Assembly: GCA_022494885.1 (NCBI GenBank)
Contig: JAGVSM010002361.1
Location: 248,001-312,000 of the forward strand
Length of the DNA stretch: 64,000 bases
Reading direction: 5' to 3'
From: Micrasema longulum
Taxonomy: Eukaryota; Arthropoda; Insecta; Trichoptera; Brachycentridae
In this document: one piece after another, positions 35,698 to 47,436 of the stretch
Layout: the number at the start of each line of letters is the position of its first letter
Position numbering within the stretch: the stretch's first letter is position 1
Position numbers and translations under genes: made by a program
Notes under the pieces: model-generated
The model's input: the letters and a program-made list of their open reading frames with translations, nothing else
Database searches by the model: none
Told to the model about the DNA's origin: nothing

Positions 35698-35877
35698 GTC
35701 TATTGAATTCCTTGGAATCAGATTTTGCGCCCTATTCGGCTGCTTTCAGCCGTGACTGCTGTATCTCCTACCCCCTTCCCCTCCCATCTCCCTCGGCTCG
35801 CACCCCTTCCCGCAACCCTTCCGGCAAGTCATTTCCTCTCCAATACCAACTGACGTCTTTCTCGAACTTAAATAAAG
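35698..35877 (+). other. Candidate internal exon, Pro/Ser-rich
   Basis: A stop-free frame covers a pyrimidine- and C-rich patch that differs sharply from its AT-rich surroundings. It is preceded by a plausible acceptor (attcattttgttcag, AG at 35696-35697) and followed by AAAG-GTATTC at 35874-35883 as a weak donor. The predicted segment is rich in Pro, Ser and Arg (PLPLPSPSARTPSRNPSGKS). No family is recognised, and a low-complexity pyrimidine tract is an equally fair reading. Confidence 0.22.
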
Positions 35878-35924
35878 GTATTCAATAATAATTTTATCAT
35901 TAAGACGGAAATAGAGGAGATTTA

Positions 35925-36005
35925 AAAGAGGGAAAATTGACGTTTAGAATAAGTCTTGTGACCTGTCATTGCCTGGTTCAAGCGATCACTTTAAACATTT
36001 TTCAG
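35925..36005 (+). repeat. K-unit core fragment, decayed
   Basis: aagtcttgtgacctgtcatt, gcctggttcaagcgatcact match the core of the K unit with several changes in the dyad. About 80 bases are recognisable. Confidence 0.6.
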
Positions 36006-37100
36006 TGTCTGGGTGGATAAAAAATACAGTTCAAAGTTCATTTCCTCAAACTGTTCTTTGGTAACCCATTACTTACGCCAATGTTATATTATGTTTAATT
36101 GTGCTTAAAGATTTCCAAGATTTGTCAACATTATATTTCATTTATATTCAATTGATTTTTTTTTATGTGGTAAAGATGAATCTTCATTTTGTTGAGTTAA
36201 CCTAGGTTATATTAAAGTAGTTATATTTATTTTATTTTAAAAAAATTACAATAAAGTGTAAAATTATAAAATGGTTGGTACATACATAATTAATGTATGT
36301 TTTTACCTATGTAATAGAGTGAAAAATCTTTTTTAGAGAAGGAGTTCGTTTAACGTTTATTTTTATACATATATGTATATTGTATCTATACATATATGTA
36401 CTATATTTTATTTACATTTCATTTTCAATATCTAAAACATATTCCTTAAAATTAGATATTGTATTCTAAAAGATACACAATTTTCTATTATATGGAGTTC
36501 GGGATGGAATGGGTCTCATTTGTTTTTAAAATTTAGATTTAAATGTTGTAATACTTGCTATTGATTTTAAGATTTCGGGAAAACAAATTCCAACACACGA
36601 ATAATGATTTAAAGCTGCAGTTGTATTGCAACATATTCTTTTGTATTTTCAATATTTATCAAGCAATTTGAATTATATCTAACTGAACTGGATTTTTATA
36701 ATTGTATTTATGTGTAAAACTGATTTGGCTTTATTTATTTTTTTTTTTATAATTTTGTGTATTTTTTTTGGTATTATTGTTGTTTTTCTTAATAAACAAA
36801 TTTTTTTTTAAAAATTCATTATATTTGAAATAGATATATTTAAATAAAAGAAATAGAACCGCCAAACTGGCTTGACAGGAGACCTATCTGTATTTGATAA
36901 TGTCTTAATCTAACGAATTCTAACTGTCCTAATAAGTACAGTTTAATATGTAATGTGCATATTTTAAATAAATATTTTTTTCAAAACAAAATACAAAAAA
37001 TGGTGAAATGGAGCCAGCACCGTAAAGGAATATTTTCGACACTATTTCGTTTTTTTTCTATTAAGTAAATATCTTAAAAAAGGAAATCAAGTGGAGATAA
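36006..37100. other. AT-rich gene-free DNA
   Basis: It contains acatatatgta palindromic microsatellite-like runs at 36365-36405 and a possible LINE-like tail near 36865-36985 (gccaaactggcttgacagg, then AAATAAATATTTT) that could not be confirmed. Confidence 0.35.
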
Positions 37101-37340
37101 GTCCGCCCGTAGTGCAGTGGTTAGCGCGTTCGTCTACTACTTTCGAGGTCTTAATTTCGATTCCTCGCAGGGTGGATATGAAATATTGATTTTAAAGGTG
37201 GTCTGACACTGCAATATTCGCAGTTAGCAACAACTTTACCTTCCTTGTAACAAAAAATATCCAAACACGCTACAATTGGAGTACTAATGCAGTGCCCTAT
37301 ACATGACTGGGTGCAGATAGAGTCATGATGATGACGGTGA
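37101..37340 (+). repeat. (GAT)n-tailed tRNA-derived SINE, full length
   Basis: Head gtccgcccgtagtgcagtgg and ttagcgcgttcgtctacta, B-box-like tttcgattcctcg, body, 3' block gtactaatgcagtgccctat and gatgatga tail. It is diverged from the copy at 57671 but collinear throughout. Confidence 0.82.
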
Positions 37341-37554
37341 TTCACTATTCTTCCTTTCTAAATATCCATGTTTCTTTCTATTGTTTATTTTTCAACTGCA
37401 ACTTTTATTAATTCTTGCTAAAAAACATCTGAAAACTGTTCAATTTTTATGTATCTTTTTCGAAACTTGTTGATAGGGAATAGATAGGAAACTCAACATT
37501 TGTTTACAAATATACTCGTACATATCATAACCTAGCTTCCACACCAGTGACAAT

Positions 37555-38105
37555 CAGGAGGAGAATAATGGCTGTCAACTGTTGCTACTACGCGCTTCAG
37601 AAACAATTTGGGTCCAAATTAATACGATAAAATACTAACATAATTCTGTACAAAACTCTGATCAAAACTATCCTGATATATGTCTCCGAAACCCGGGTTA
37701 TGACAAAAAATATTGAGGGAATCATTGCTGCTCTCGAAACAAGAATCCTCAGAGTTGCTTATAAAAGAAAACAACCATTGGCGTCGTCGTTACAATAGGG
37801 AGCCATATAAAATCTGCGCCAGATGTAATCAACTCCATTTAAATGGGGCGCTTGAGGGGAGTTGCATATATAATTAGAATAGACGATGAAAACCCCATAA
37901 AACGCCTAACTCTCTCTGTGCCACAAGAACGACGAAGACCGGGAAGGTCCAAAATGCGATGGACGGACTGCATCAGTGCGGATTCAACAACGTTGGAAGT
38001 TGGAAGTGGAGAGGAAGGACAGCAGACCAGCAAGAGTGGAAGAGACTCCTGGATACAGCCAAGGTCCACCCGGGGCTTTCGAGCTTATAACGATGATGAT
38101 ACTCG
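37555..38105 (+). pseudogene. RTE-like LINE C-terminal end, decayed, with GATGATGAT tail
   Basis: Pieces in shifting frames follow the order of RTE-type C-termini: TLIKTILIYVSETRVMTKN (37655-37710), ALETRILRVAYKRK, then RIDDENPIKRLTL, RRRPGRSKMRWTDCI, and in another frame GRTADQQEWKRLLDTAKVHP followed by GL. The element ends at cgatgatgatac near 38090-38101. The same GAT-repeat tail closes the SINEs of this window. Multiple frameshifts and stops make it inactive. Confidence 0.75.
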
Positions 38106-39234
38106 GGCATATTTCAAAACAATACTAAGAAAAGAGAAAATTTATATCAAGAAAAGGCGCTGTATGAAAAAAATACGTTCTTTTTTTAGAAGATAAATAC
38201 ACTTTAAAGCCTGAGAACTTTCATGGTGATTTATTTTCTAATTTAATGTCATTCATTCATGTTATGTACCTTTTGAATGTTCTCAGCTTTCAAATTATCA
38301 ATTTCCTTATCTCCGCCTTACAATACTAGTCGTAAAAGCATTTGATGTCTGAAAATCAAGTCGCAAGGAGGTTTACTTACTCCCTCTCATCCTTTCATAC
38401 CTTATACCAGCTCTTTTAACCCTTAACTAAGCGAGTTTTTGTTTTTATAATTTGATCATAATGAAATCAACTATGTATTTCCCCAGAAGGAAAAAAACGA
38501 AGAGCAAAGTCCTTGAATCAAATTATATTCTTCGTAATTTATTTTTGTCTTATATGTACATATTTTTAATATTTCCATAGTAAAAATCGTTTTGGGACAA
38601 TACCATAATCTTTTAACAATACAATATAACACATTGCAAAATACAAAACAATCGCTGTGAATTTATACATTTAACATGTACATAAAACAATCATATATGT
38701 ACATGTGATGGATAAACACACATACCTCATACATACATATAAACAAATTTACACACCCTCATACATATATGTATATACATAAAAACATGCACATACATAC
38801 ACATAATATAAAAACTGCAATAATAGATAAGACGCATAAAATATCAAAATGTGATGGGAAATTCCTAAAAAAACATTGTTTCAATTTGAATTATAAAAAT
38901 AAATTTTAATTGTTATATTTGACCGATGAAATACGCATCATCTGAAACAAATTAATTCATTGGAAAATTACTTGATTATAATTTAGTCCCTAAAAGAAAT
39001 TCTATGACTCCAACAATTCACAAAAAGTGTCTCGATAGGATTTGGTTTTTAAAAAATTGAAAATATATTTATTCGCTCATATTTTTATTAACGGGTAATA
39101 TTTATTATGTGTTTAGTAAAAAAAAAAACATTTACACATAGAACGTAATGTAAAAAACACATTAAAATAATAATTACGATCTTCACGTTGTACAAAATTA
39201 TGATTATGACACGAAAGTTATGTGACATACGTTT
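38106..39234. other. AT-rich gene-free DNA with CA/TA-rich stretch
   Basis: acatacata and atacatatatgta repeats cluster at 38690-38815. No other feature seen. Confidence 0.4.
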
Positions 39235-39918
39235 TTATTTTATTTGTTTATTTATACGCAAGTTAATTTTATTTACATTTATCCAGACACAAGTCCTCAC
39301 TCCATGGGGAAAAAATGTATTGAATTGAGATGAATAAGTGTACTTAAATAATTTAATACAACAATAATAAACTACAAAACAAGAACGACTTAAAAAAATA
39401 CATAAATATAAAAAGAACAAATTATGACAAACATTTAATCAACACAATAAAACAACCAACTCAAATCATTGAAAAATCATCGGGGAGTTTCCTACTCAAA
39501 TCCCTGCCTCCGGGAAAAATTATATCTTAAACCCCTCTCTTCAAAATAAACTTTGTCCTGGAGAGCTTAATATGTTCTTCGTTCCTCGTCATGCGGATTT
39601 TGAGTATAACATGATTTATATTTTGGGGAAGCCTCGTACGAACATTTCGCTGAGACCTCTCCTTATTGTTCGACGAGAAGTGTGTCAGGTAAAATTGTCT
39701 CACACCTAGCATCTTTATGCACGGAAACAAATGTTCTGTTCTGTTCTTTCTGTTAGGTTGGAGGGCACCGAAATATCATCCTCAGCAATAATTTCTGTGA
39801 AATTATGACAGCAAAGTATTGAGGCTGGCAGAAAATAAATGACATCGGGCTTACAAAAGAGACTCCCGCGCCGGCCAAATCGGCTAACTTCAGCCTTGTA
39901 AAACGTCGTGCCTGTCAT
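39235..39918 (-). mobile_element. LINE family B, C-terminal end and 3' UTR
   Basis: On the minus strand two frames (39715-39918 and 39527-39730) carry the decayed C-terminal region: IKMLGVRQFYL, a variable block, RNVRTRLPQNIN and ..KLSRTKFILKRGV, aligning with 46640-46960 of the second copy (shared actttgtccttgagagctc-like block and gggaagcctcgtacgaac). The 3' UTR ends at aataaacaaataaaataa near 39235-39255. 5' truncated. Confidence 0.75.
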
Positions 39919-40689
39919 TCATACGAGTACATTTATACAAATATCGGACTCGTGCGATAGAGACGACGCTTTACAAAGTCGAAGTAACCCGTTTATAGCC
40001 AGCAGTCACTTTCTTAAACTCGTTGTCTTTTATTTACTACCGGCTACTGTACACCCTTTTGACGATTTTAATATCCAAAATGTCTCTAAAACAGCAGAAT
40101 AGATTACCTTACTTTTGTCTTTTGAGGGATTGTTTGTCAAATACGCTATTTTTAAAAATAAAATAAACAAAAATCTTGTTTTAATAATACAATTTTAAAC
40201 CCGTTAATAAATTCTAAACGCCGATTTATTCATGGTATTTCGTCTATTTTTACTAGGCATTTATTGGTTAGTGTATTATCGGGGTTAATCCTCACGTGAT
40301 TAACCCTTAGCATCAAATTACAAACCTATTCGCTATGTTTTCATGACGTTTGATTGAAAGGTATTTATATCTTGAACCTTGGGGTAACATGGTTCATAGT
40401 AGTTCTTACGGTAGTACTGACTACTGAGTGAATCAAATATTTATCGTAATAAAAGTTACATTGCACCGGATTTGAAGTTTGATTGAAGTACCGTTTTCGT
40501 CTCAAGAACCCAATTAGTATTCGATCATGTTTAAAACTAAACTATTGTTAAGTAAGTTGAAGTATCTTTCATTGTTTATTTTAAAGATTAGAAATTTTCA
40601 TTTATACAGGGAACAAACACTGTGTATTTTTCTGTGCAAATAAAATTATTTTGAATAGTGCATTGATCAAACCAATTGGATATTATTTC
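39919..40689. other. Gene-free DNA with one hairpin
   Basis: A perfect 8-bp stem GGGTTAAT/ATTAACCC (40282-40289 and 40299-40306) encloses a CACGTG-containing loop. The 64-codon frame at 39908-40102 + has no recognised domain. Confidence 0.4.
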
Positions 40690-40866
40690 GATCATCTGTT
40701 ACATGATGGTAGGTGATCAGTCTTACGCTTCAGGTGGCAGTACAGGATCAACAAAATGTTTCATTTTAAAAGCATTTAAAATCAATCTTTCACGTCCACT
40801 CTGCCAAGAATTTAGGACCTGAAGAATGGTAGGCAATAGCGATAACCACTACACAACGTGGCGGAC
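40690..40866 (-). repeat. (GAT)n-tailed SINE, 3' truncated
   Basis: On the minus strand the tRNA-like head (gtccgccacgttgtgtagtg, 40847-40866), a decayed B box, the body with cctgaagcgtaagactgatc and then a break near 40690. The GAT tail is absent. Confidence 0.75.
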
Positions 40867-40967
40867 TTATCTGCATTCGATTATCTTATTCGTGGTTTTT
40901 ACCTAAGAGCAGCCATCGAGTTGAAAATACTCTTCCAGGATTCTGGTTATATTATACATATAAACAT

Positions 40968-41055
40968 TTATATATATATATATGTAATCATCATTTCCTT
41001 TCACACTTCATTATATATATATATATAATCATCATTTCCTTTCACACTTCATTAG
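40968..41055. repeat. (AT)n with a duplicated SINE tail fragment
   Basis: The segment taatcatcatttcctttcac followed by acttcatta occurs twice, each copy beside a (TA)n run (40971-40983 and 41011-41021 approximately). The duplicated piece is the minus-strand SINE 3' end (catcatttcc...cacctaatg). Confidence 0.8.
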
Positions 41056-41784
41056 TACACAAACCGAACCGTAGATAATAAATTTTAAAACGCATATAAT
41101 GATAAATATTTAAAATCTTCTTCTTCTATTGCTTTTCCAAATTTTAAAGATTACTTGCTATACCTGTTATTCTTTCTTTTTTCTCTGCTGCATTGACATG
41201 TTTTTTTACTTTTAAACTACTTTTAATTACCTATATTATTTATGTACATAAAATCAATATATTGCTGCTCTTACTATAATGTGTCATTAATTTTGGAGAT
41301 GTATTTTAAATTGACTTAAATTTATTGTCTTATATTTCACTTAAAGATTCTTCTCATTGTTTCTTTGAATTCATTAAAATATGTATGTGTATATTTATGT
41401 TTTTCCTTTTTTTTTAAGTGTTATTACTATTTTATTTTATTTTAACATCTGAGCATGTTTTTCATTCTTTATTTTAATTCTTAACTTTTAACTACTTTTA
41501 CAAATTTTCTTCATTATTAATATTATTTCCATTTGTAAATACTCACTACAAACTACAAACTTTAAAATATTTTTTTTTTACTTAAATTTTAATTTTTAAA
41601 CAACTTCCATTTATTTATTTTTTCCTTCTCTTTTTTATACTTCCATTAATAACCTTACAATAATTGCTTTATAATATGGAAACATCACTGGTCCATTAGA
41701 GTTAAGTCTAACTGTGTAAAATATTAAACTTTGTAACTGTACTGTATGTTTCCTAAATAAAAGAAAATAAAATAAGAAATAAAA
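41056..41784 (+). mobile_element. LINE 3' UTR, probably family C
   Basis: The sequence is T-rich and closes with ctgtactgtatgtttcctaa, then AAAAGAAAATAAAATAAG, very close to the ends at 13660-13700 and 56940-56985. No coding end could be read. It appears to sit inside a SINE, whose minus-strand tail fragment is at 41019-41053 and head fragment at 41785-41812. Confidence 0.45.
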
Positions 41785-41812
41785 AATATCAACCATCTCG
41801 GAAATCGTAACA
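41785..41812 (-). repeat. SINE head fragment
   Basis: aaatatcaaccatctcggaa followed by atcg matches the minus-strand SINE just 3' of the B box (compare 27738-27762). Confidence 0.45.
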
Positions 41813-42439
41813 AATTATAATGAAAACAAAAAGTAATATATGTTTATGTAATTAAAATGCTTTATTTTTTTGCATTTATTTGTTGAATAAATATTTATTT
41901 TAATATGTTTAATAGCTAGAGGTAGAAAATTATAAAAATAGGAATCAGCTACAAGACTTCCTAAGGCTCATAAAACTGTGTATGTATATTTGAAAAAATA
42001 CCAACAGTTTTGAAAGATAACACCCGTTGTATAAATGTCCTAAAAATTTACGTGTCGCATAAAAGGTAAAAGGTCCGACTGTCAAATTAAAATTTCACGG
42101 CTTACCAAGTAATTTACAATGTTTTAAATTTTAAAATCCCCTTTGTCTCTCTCCCTTATCAGGTATATACATTTTTGAACACGACAGAGGAAATTTTACC
42201 CCTAATCTGAATGTTTAAAGCGCCTGCGGTTACAGATTCTGCAAACAGCAATACATTACGGCTTTCCTAAAAGCGGACACTAGGCGTTGAGAACTTACAT
42301 TCAGTAAAAAAATGACAGCGTTGGTGTTTATCAACAATAGATTCATTTATTTTAATGAAATGCGAGAAATATATTTAGTTAAGAGATTTAGAGTATTTTT
42401 AGACTCTGATGCTTCAAACCACAATTTCGGCTAAAGTTG
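41813..42439. other. Gene-free DNA
   Basis: A slightly GC-richer segment at 42200-42300 holds no recognised feature. Confidence 0.4.
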
Positions 42440-42600
42440 TTTTTTTAGTTTTAATGTGTTTTTAACCAATTACATGGGTCTTATATACATTCTGGCAAAA
42501 AGGTTGCGCTAATGGGAGTTTGCGGTTTAAATACTTCTTGCTAGAATAAGACCTAAGTAATTAGTTAAAAACACGTTTATAAAGATAAAAACGTTTTTTC
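42440..42600. mobile_element. MITE-like inverted repeat, ~120-160 bp
   Basis: gtgtttttaaccaattacat (from 42456) and onward to ctggcaaaaagg pairs with 42533-42574 (cttcttgctag ... agttaaaaacac) as imperfect reverse complement over about 40 bases. Weaker T-rich/A-rich pairing continues outside. Centre gcgctaatgggagtttgcgg. No coding capacity. Confidence 0.65.
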
Positions 42601-43027
42601 CACAAGTGGTTAGGCCGTCAAAAATTAAAAACCTAATAATGGACTAATTTTAGAAAAAAAAAAGTTTTGCTGTTATGTAATAACTGGATTATTTTGTATT
42701 TATTCCTGTTGAAATTTTGTATGTAATCCGTTCATATGAGAGTAAATTCAACGGTCTTAAATCTAGCAAGGAACATTTTATTTCTCGATAGCGACTTTAA
42801 AAACTAGAATGTCACAGAAAAACAATTAAAACCTAGTAACTAACATTAATTTGATGAGTTCAGAAATCGATACATGCACATACTAGGTTTTGATATTGTT
42901 TTCTGATTGCTTTCATCAATCATTCCTGTGAATTCTTGTTAATAATATTTTTTCCAGACCTATCGAATCATAAGCTGGACATGAATTATTGACTCAAAGT
43001 TGTTTCTAGATAGCAATACTTCGTAAT
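42601..43027. other. AT-rich gene-free DNA
   Basis: Nothing recognisable. Confidence 0.4.
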
Positions 43028-43165
43028 TAATCCTGGACTGACATCTGAAGTCTACGATTGATCACCTTAATTTCTAAATATAATAACAAAAATATTCTGC
43101 AATCAGAGTACCAATGCAGTTTCCTATGCACCACTGGGTGCGGATAAAGAAATTACGATAAGTAG
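43028..43165 (+). repeat. (GAT)n-tailed SINE, 5'-truncated
   Basis: Body from cctggactgacatctgaagt through gatcaccttaa and gtaccaatgcagtttcctat to ccactgggtgcggataaag. The tRNA head is missing. Confidence 0.75.
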
Positions 43166-44029
43166 TGAAAAACAAAGAATCTTCGTTGATTTGAAACACG
43201 TGCGAAACAGTTTTGAAAAATAAATGTGATACCTAATTGAAACATAATATTAAAAATAAAAAATTTTAAGACATGCTAAATGAATTTCAATAATTATTTT
43301 AACGTTTAATCTTGTACATCCAGATATGAACAAGATTTGCAACATTTCAAACTATAAATCATTTTTGGATGGATGTAAGCCACGCTTGAATATATTTCTT
43401 GGGCTTCCTAAACATTCATCAAAACACTTACTAGGTTTTAATATTTGATAGTCGCTTTCTGAGCACAGTCGCAATTATGCCTTTCTCGCACTTTATCCAA
43501 TAAAGTTAATAAAATCTACTACGATATCACTGTTAATTGAAACCCTTTTGATTTTTTAAATTTACAATTGAGAAATTACTTTATTTTGATGAACATACTT
43601 TCAACCATTAAATTATTAAATACAGCACTTTAAGACGATTTGTAGATAGAAATCGGAATTATTATTAACGAACAAATTTACAGCAACATAATATGTTGCG
43701 CATTGCAGATAAGTCACTCAACTCAATATTTTATTCACTTTTTTTAGATCGAAGTGGACCAATTTTAGATTTATGGGCATATTTAATCTAAATTGTCATA
43801 TTTAATTCAATATTTTCAAACTATTATTATTATTTTGTATACATCTCTAAGATTGGTTTGCAGCAAATATTCGAATCTCTTTTTTCAATTTGTTTTGCTC
43901 ATTGAAAAAAAAAATTGTTTATAAACCCTCGCCGATTACATTAATTTGCCAAAAAAAATTACTTGTTAAATTCATATTCTATTGTTAATGATAATATTTT
44001 TAACATCTTGTAAAGGTGGTCAGAGTTTT
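43166..44029. other. AT-rich gene-free DNA
   Basis: Possibly includes the 3' UTR of the LINE to its right, but no tail was recognised. Confidence 0.35.
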
Positions 44030-44600
44030 TCGTTTAGTTTTGTCTGGTAGTTTATTTTAAAATTTCAGTCCCTGGGTTATTAGTCTCGACTGTCCTTTTC
44101 TCGTTTAAGAATGTAGTATATGAAATTGTTCTGATATTCTCGTATTATGTCCATGTTTATTACTATTTTTTTTTCTTCGTCTACAATTACATCAGTGGCT
44201 AATTTGTGAATCAATTTTAAGTATTTTTGTTGAAAGAGTTCAGTTATACTTTATTGTATAGTTTATTCAAAGAGTCCTTTAGTTGCCGTTAGATAGGGGA
44301 GATCATAAATACTAAATTTAATATTTTATTTTGCTGTCTTTGTAGTCTATTTATGTCATTTTGTTTTCCTGTTTCCCATAGTAGTTGCATATGACATATT
44401 TTAGTTTTTACATAGGCTTTAATATATATTAGAATTTTTTTTTGGTTTTTGGACCAAAGTTTTTGATTTTGAAAAAAAGACTCAAAAATGTCGCCACTTG
44501 GCTAATTAAATTATAGATATGAATTGTCCTTGTCAATTTTCTGTCATCATTTTTTTCAACTAGTCATGTGATGTGTACTTCACATCTTTTAATTTGATCA
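44030..44600 (-). pseudogene. Heavily decayed LINE thumb/C-terminal region
   Basis: In the minus strand, successive frames show QLLWETGKQNDINRLQRQQNK (44370-44310 region; compare the LINE consensus 'xxxWG..xxxNINxLQxLQNK') and then DLPYLTATKGLF (about 44300-44265), followed by LFQQKYLKLIHKLA. Several stops and frameshifts separate the pieces. Lineage unresolved; this is an old insertion. Confidence 0.6.
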
Positions 44601-44983
44601 AGGTAAGTACTCTATGCGAGGTCGCACTCTATGATTCGTACACTCAACTATTCGTTCTTTTTAAAAAATAATGCAGGAGATTTTTAGAATGTGGCCTATC
44701 CAATTTGAACGTCTTTTTGACCGAACTAAATATAAATATACACTATTTAATAATTATAAATCCGTCGACGTGTAGGTTTTAACATTATTAATTTTATGGA
44801 ATACTTTCATCTACATTATAATGCTGATGAGGAAAAAAATTAAAAAATGAGGTACTGGTTGTTTGGAAGTCAAATTTTTAGGGAAGCTTTGGTTCCATTC
44901 GATCGGACGGACCACGCATGATGTATGTATTATGCAAATGACGGTAAATAAATTATCTATAATAATAAAATATGTACATCATT

Positions 44984-45029
44984 TAAAACACGTATGTTCG
45001 CGTTAAATAACCCGAACATACGTGTTTTA
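44984..45029. repeat. Perfect 17-bp inverted repeat
   Basis: taaaacacgtatgttcg (44984-45000) and its exact reverse complement (45013-45029) flank a 12-base loop. Similarity does not clearly extend outward. It could be a core MITE remnant or a dyad binding site. Confidence 0.9.
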
Positions 45030-45536
45030 GTCAAATGGAAATATAAAAAAACTTTTGTATTAGTTTGTTTTAAGCCTTGTAACCCTTTTTAAGGCATATG
45101 AAAAAAAAATGTTTTAGTGATTTTGCGCAGACTAAATAAGTAAGTAGTTATATCCTGTAAATAGTCCCGTTTTATAAACGGACAGTGCCGTAATATACTT
45201 CATATAAAAAAATAACAATAAAAAGTAAAAATTCCTTTTCAGTTTGACACACCCTGAAAGTAGATTATGTCCATACAAACATTTTGATGGGCGTGTTTTT
45301 TTTTATGTGACATTGCTAAATGAAATTATACAATACACACCCTGTTTATAATATCATAAAATATTATGTGTATCCTCTGCCACACCCTGAGTTAATCATC
45401 ATATTAATTATTCTACTTAAAAAGAGGGGTATATTTATGAAAATAATACGTTTACGGTAATTAATTAATTATTCAAAAATATAACTAATAGCAAGCTTAG
45501 CCGATTATAGCAATTTGAAATGATTTGTTTTTGAGT

Positions 45537-45641
45537 CATCATCATCATCATTTCCCTATCCGTACTCAGCGGGGCATAGGGCACTGCATCGGCATGCATG
45601 GTAAGGGTAGGTGATCAGTCTAATGCTTTAGGAGCCAGTCC
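45537..45641 (-). repeat. (GAT)n-tailed SINE, 3' half, beside LINE B
   Basis: On the minus strand: body (cggactggctcctaaagcat), gatcacctacc, the gatgcagtgccctatgcccc block and a gatgatgatgatga tail. It stops where the LINE-B tail starts; the head half of a SINE in the same orientation lies on the other side at 47437. Confidence 0.8.
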
Positions 45642-45786
45642 GGAACATCTTTTATTTATTTGTTCTATTCACAATATATTAATGTAACATTTATTAAGAC
45701 GAAAATCCCAACTTCGTGGAACTAAAGTCATGCATTGAGTTGGGACAATTATATACACATAACAAAAACATCATTATAAAATAAAT

Positions 45787-46340
45787 GGCATATTTTATTT
45801 TATTTTATAAACATAAACGGCAAATCTGCCTTTTACAAACATTTGTAATATCAACATATTTGGCTCAATATTTTTATTTTTTTTAAACATGAATTTCCTT
45901 ATACCCAAGATTTATATTTAAAAAATTAACCTAAAAATTATACAGCATATTCAGTAGAAAGTTTAAATAATAAAACATTATACAGTAAAACAACAAGAAA
46001 ATCATTAGTACTGTTTCACACAGCTAGGCAAAGTGAACAAAAAACTGTATTTATATAAGATTATTAATATATACTATGATAATATATATTATGAAATGCA
46101 TGAATAAATAAATACAATTACCATTCACCATCTTTGAAAAAGTTCAAAAGGTTTGTTCTATAGAAACAATACCCTAGACTAAATATATCAGATACGTGGG
46201 AATAACTATTGCCGAGTTCATGAAGTCTATTTAATACGGCATTACAAGTATACACTGTCCGTGAATTGTTGCTGCAAAACGGTGGCATCTGTCTAGTCAT
46301 TCTTCCAGTCATTCTTCCAGCATATAAATGAAATGTTAGA
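45787..46340 (-). mobile_element. LINE family C end nested in LINE B
   Basis: The minus-strand frame ending at 46118 carries the family-C tail pattern (CSNNSRTVYTCNAVLNRLHE, then DIFSLG and TNLLNFF), close to 6420-6590. Its own 3' UTR has the hairpin GGCA-AATC-TGCC (45819-45830) and a TAAAATAAAATAAAATA tail at about 45790. Both sides are family-B sequence, hence a later insertion. The upstream boundary is uncertain. Confidence 0.65.
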
Positions 46341-46560
46341 GTAATATTTGAGTATTTAATTACAATAGAAACCTTTAGCATTTTTAACGGTATTACTTTG
46401 ATATTGCGCAATACTATTTTAACAATCCTGCCGGCCAGTCCGTCTACCACGTGACCAGTGCTTCTCTTCTTCGCCGCTAGGGGCAATACCGGCGCGATAG
46501 CTAGTACCACGTGATCTGTAGTAATAGCGTTCACAGCGCTTTTAAACGCTCGTTATTACG
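46341..46560. other. GC-rich segment of unknown origin with two CACGTG sites
   Basis: It lies between the nested LINE-C end and LINE-B sequence. Two accacgtga-type sites (about 46448-46456 and 46507-46515) occur, and a 12-15-bp tandem repeat (attcttccagtc) is at 46300-46320. An open minus-strand frame crosses it, but its translation is not recognised. Confidence 0.35.
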
Positions 46561-47436
46561 AACAAACAATGAAAAAAACATTTGAAGTACATGAAAAATG
46601 AAATTGAAATAAACTTACTCAAATATTTGAAAAATCATCAGTTTCTCACTCAAATCCCTCCCGCCTAGGAAAATTCAGTAATGAAACTCTTTTTTCAAAA
46701 TAGATTTTGTCCTTGAGAGCTCAATACGCTATTCCAAAACATTAGACACTCTCCTTGCGATAAATGAGAGGTGTCTCTGAGCAAAAATGGTCCGAGTTTT
46801 GGGTTTGACATCATTCATTCCCTGGGTTAACCTCGTACAAACGTTCTGAGACCTCTCAGTGCCTCTTTAGGTAAAGTTGCCTCACATCCAGTACCTTCAT
46901 GCACTGGAATAACTGTTCTACGGATATGTTGGAGGATGCTGGAATATGATTCTAAACAATAATTTATGTGAAATTATTATATGTATGCCGCACTGTCTCT
47001 CCAACTAGATATTACATGAATTACAGTGAATTGAAGCAGATCAAAGTACACACCTCTGAGAGTGCCAATATCCAGAATGTCTTTAAAAGAGCAGATGTGG
47101 CGTAGTTTTCTTAACTTCGAAGTCAGTGACTTGACCTGAGCCTCCCATCGTAGATTCATATCAATGATAATACCAAGATATTTTATAGAATCTACCCCTT
47201 TAAAAGTTGCTATGCGTTATCAGAGTAAAAGGTAAAGCATACTGCTTGGTTTTGTACTATTATAAATAACAGTACAAAACCCAAAAATAATAGTATGTAT
47301 AAATACAAAACGTTAGGAATTTTGTTTTGTCAATATTGAGAGCTAGAATAGAGTCTTTAAGACCAATATTTCGCGTCCGCCCAGGAAATGCCAGGAATTC
47401 AACATGGATTTCAAGAATTGTACGCCAAACTTACGC

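Larger units (their letters stand above)
45648..47400 (-). mobile_element. LINE family B with a nested family-C LINE
   Basis: On the minus strand the coding remnant runs from about 47345 (IGLKDSILALNIDKTKFLTF), through QYALPFTLI, a frameshift, IKYLGIIIDMNLRWEAQVKS and LRHICSFKDILDIGTLRGVY, to a decayed C-terminus ending near 46640 (KSILKK..). These are the post-YADD, thumb and C-terminal parts of a LINE reverse transcriptase; the RT catalytic core is absent. The 3' UTR is interrupted by 45787-46340 or more, then ends with a hairpin (TCCCAACT/AGTTGGGA, 45706-45713 and 45738-45745) and an AAATAAATAAAAG tail at about 45648. Confidence 0.8.

Noticed and set aside
41056..41784. T-rich stretch considered as a host 3' UTR or intron
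   Set aside because: Its terminal sequence matches LINE ends at 13690 and 56970, which explains it better.
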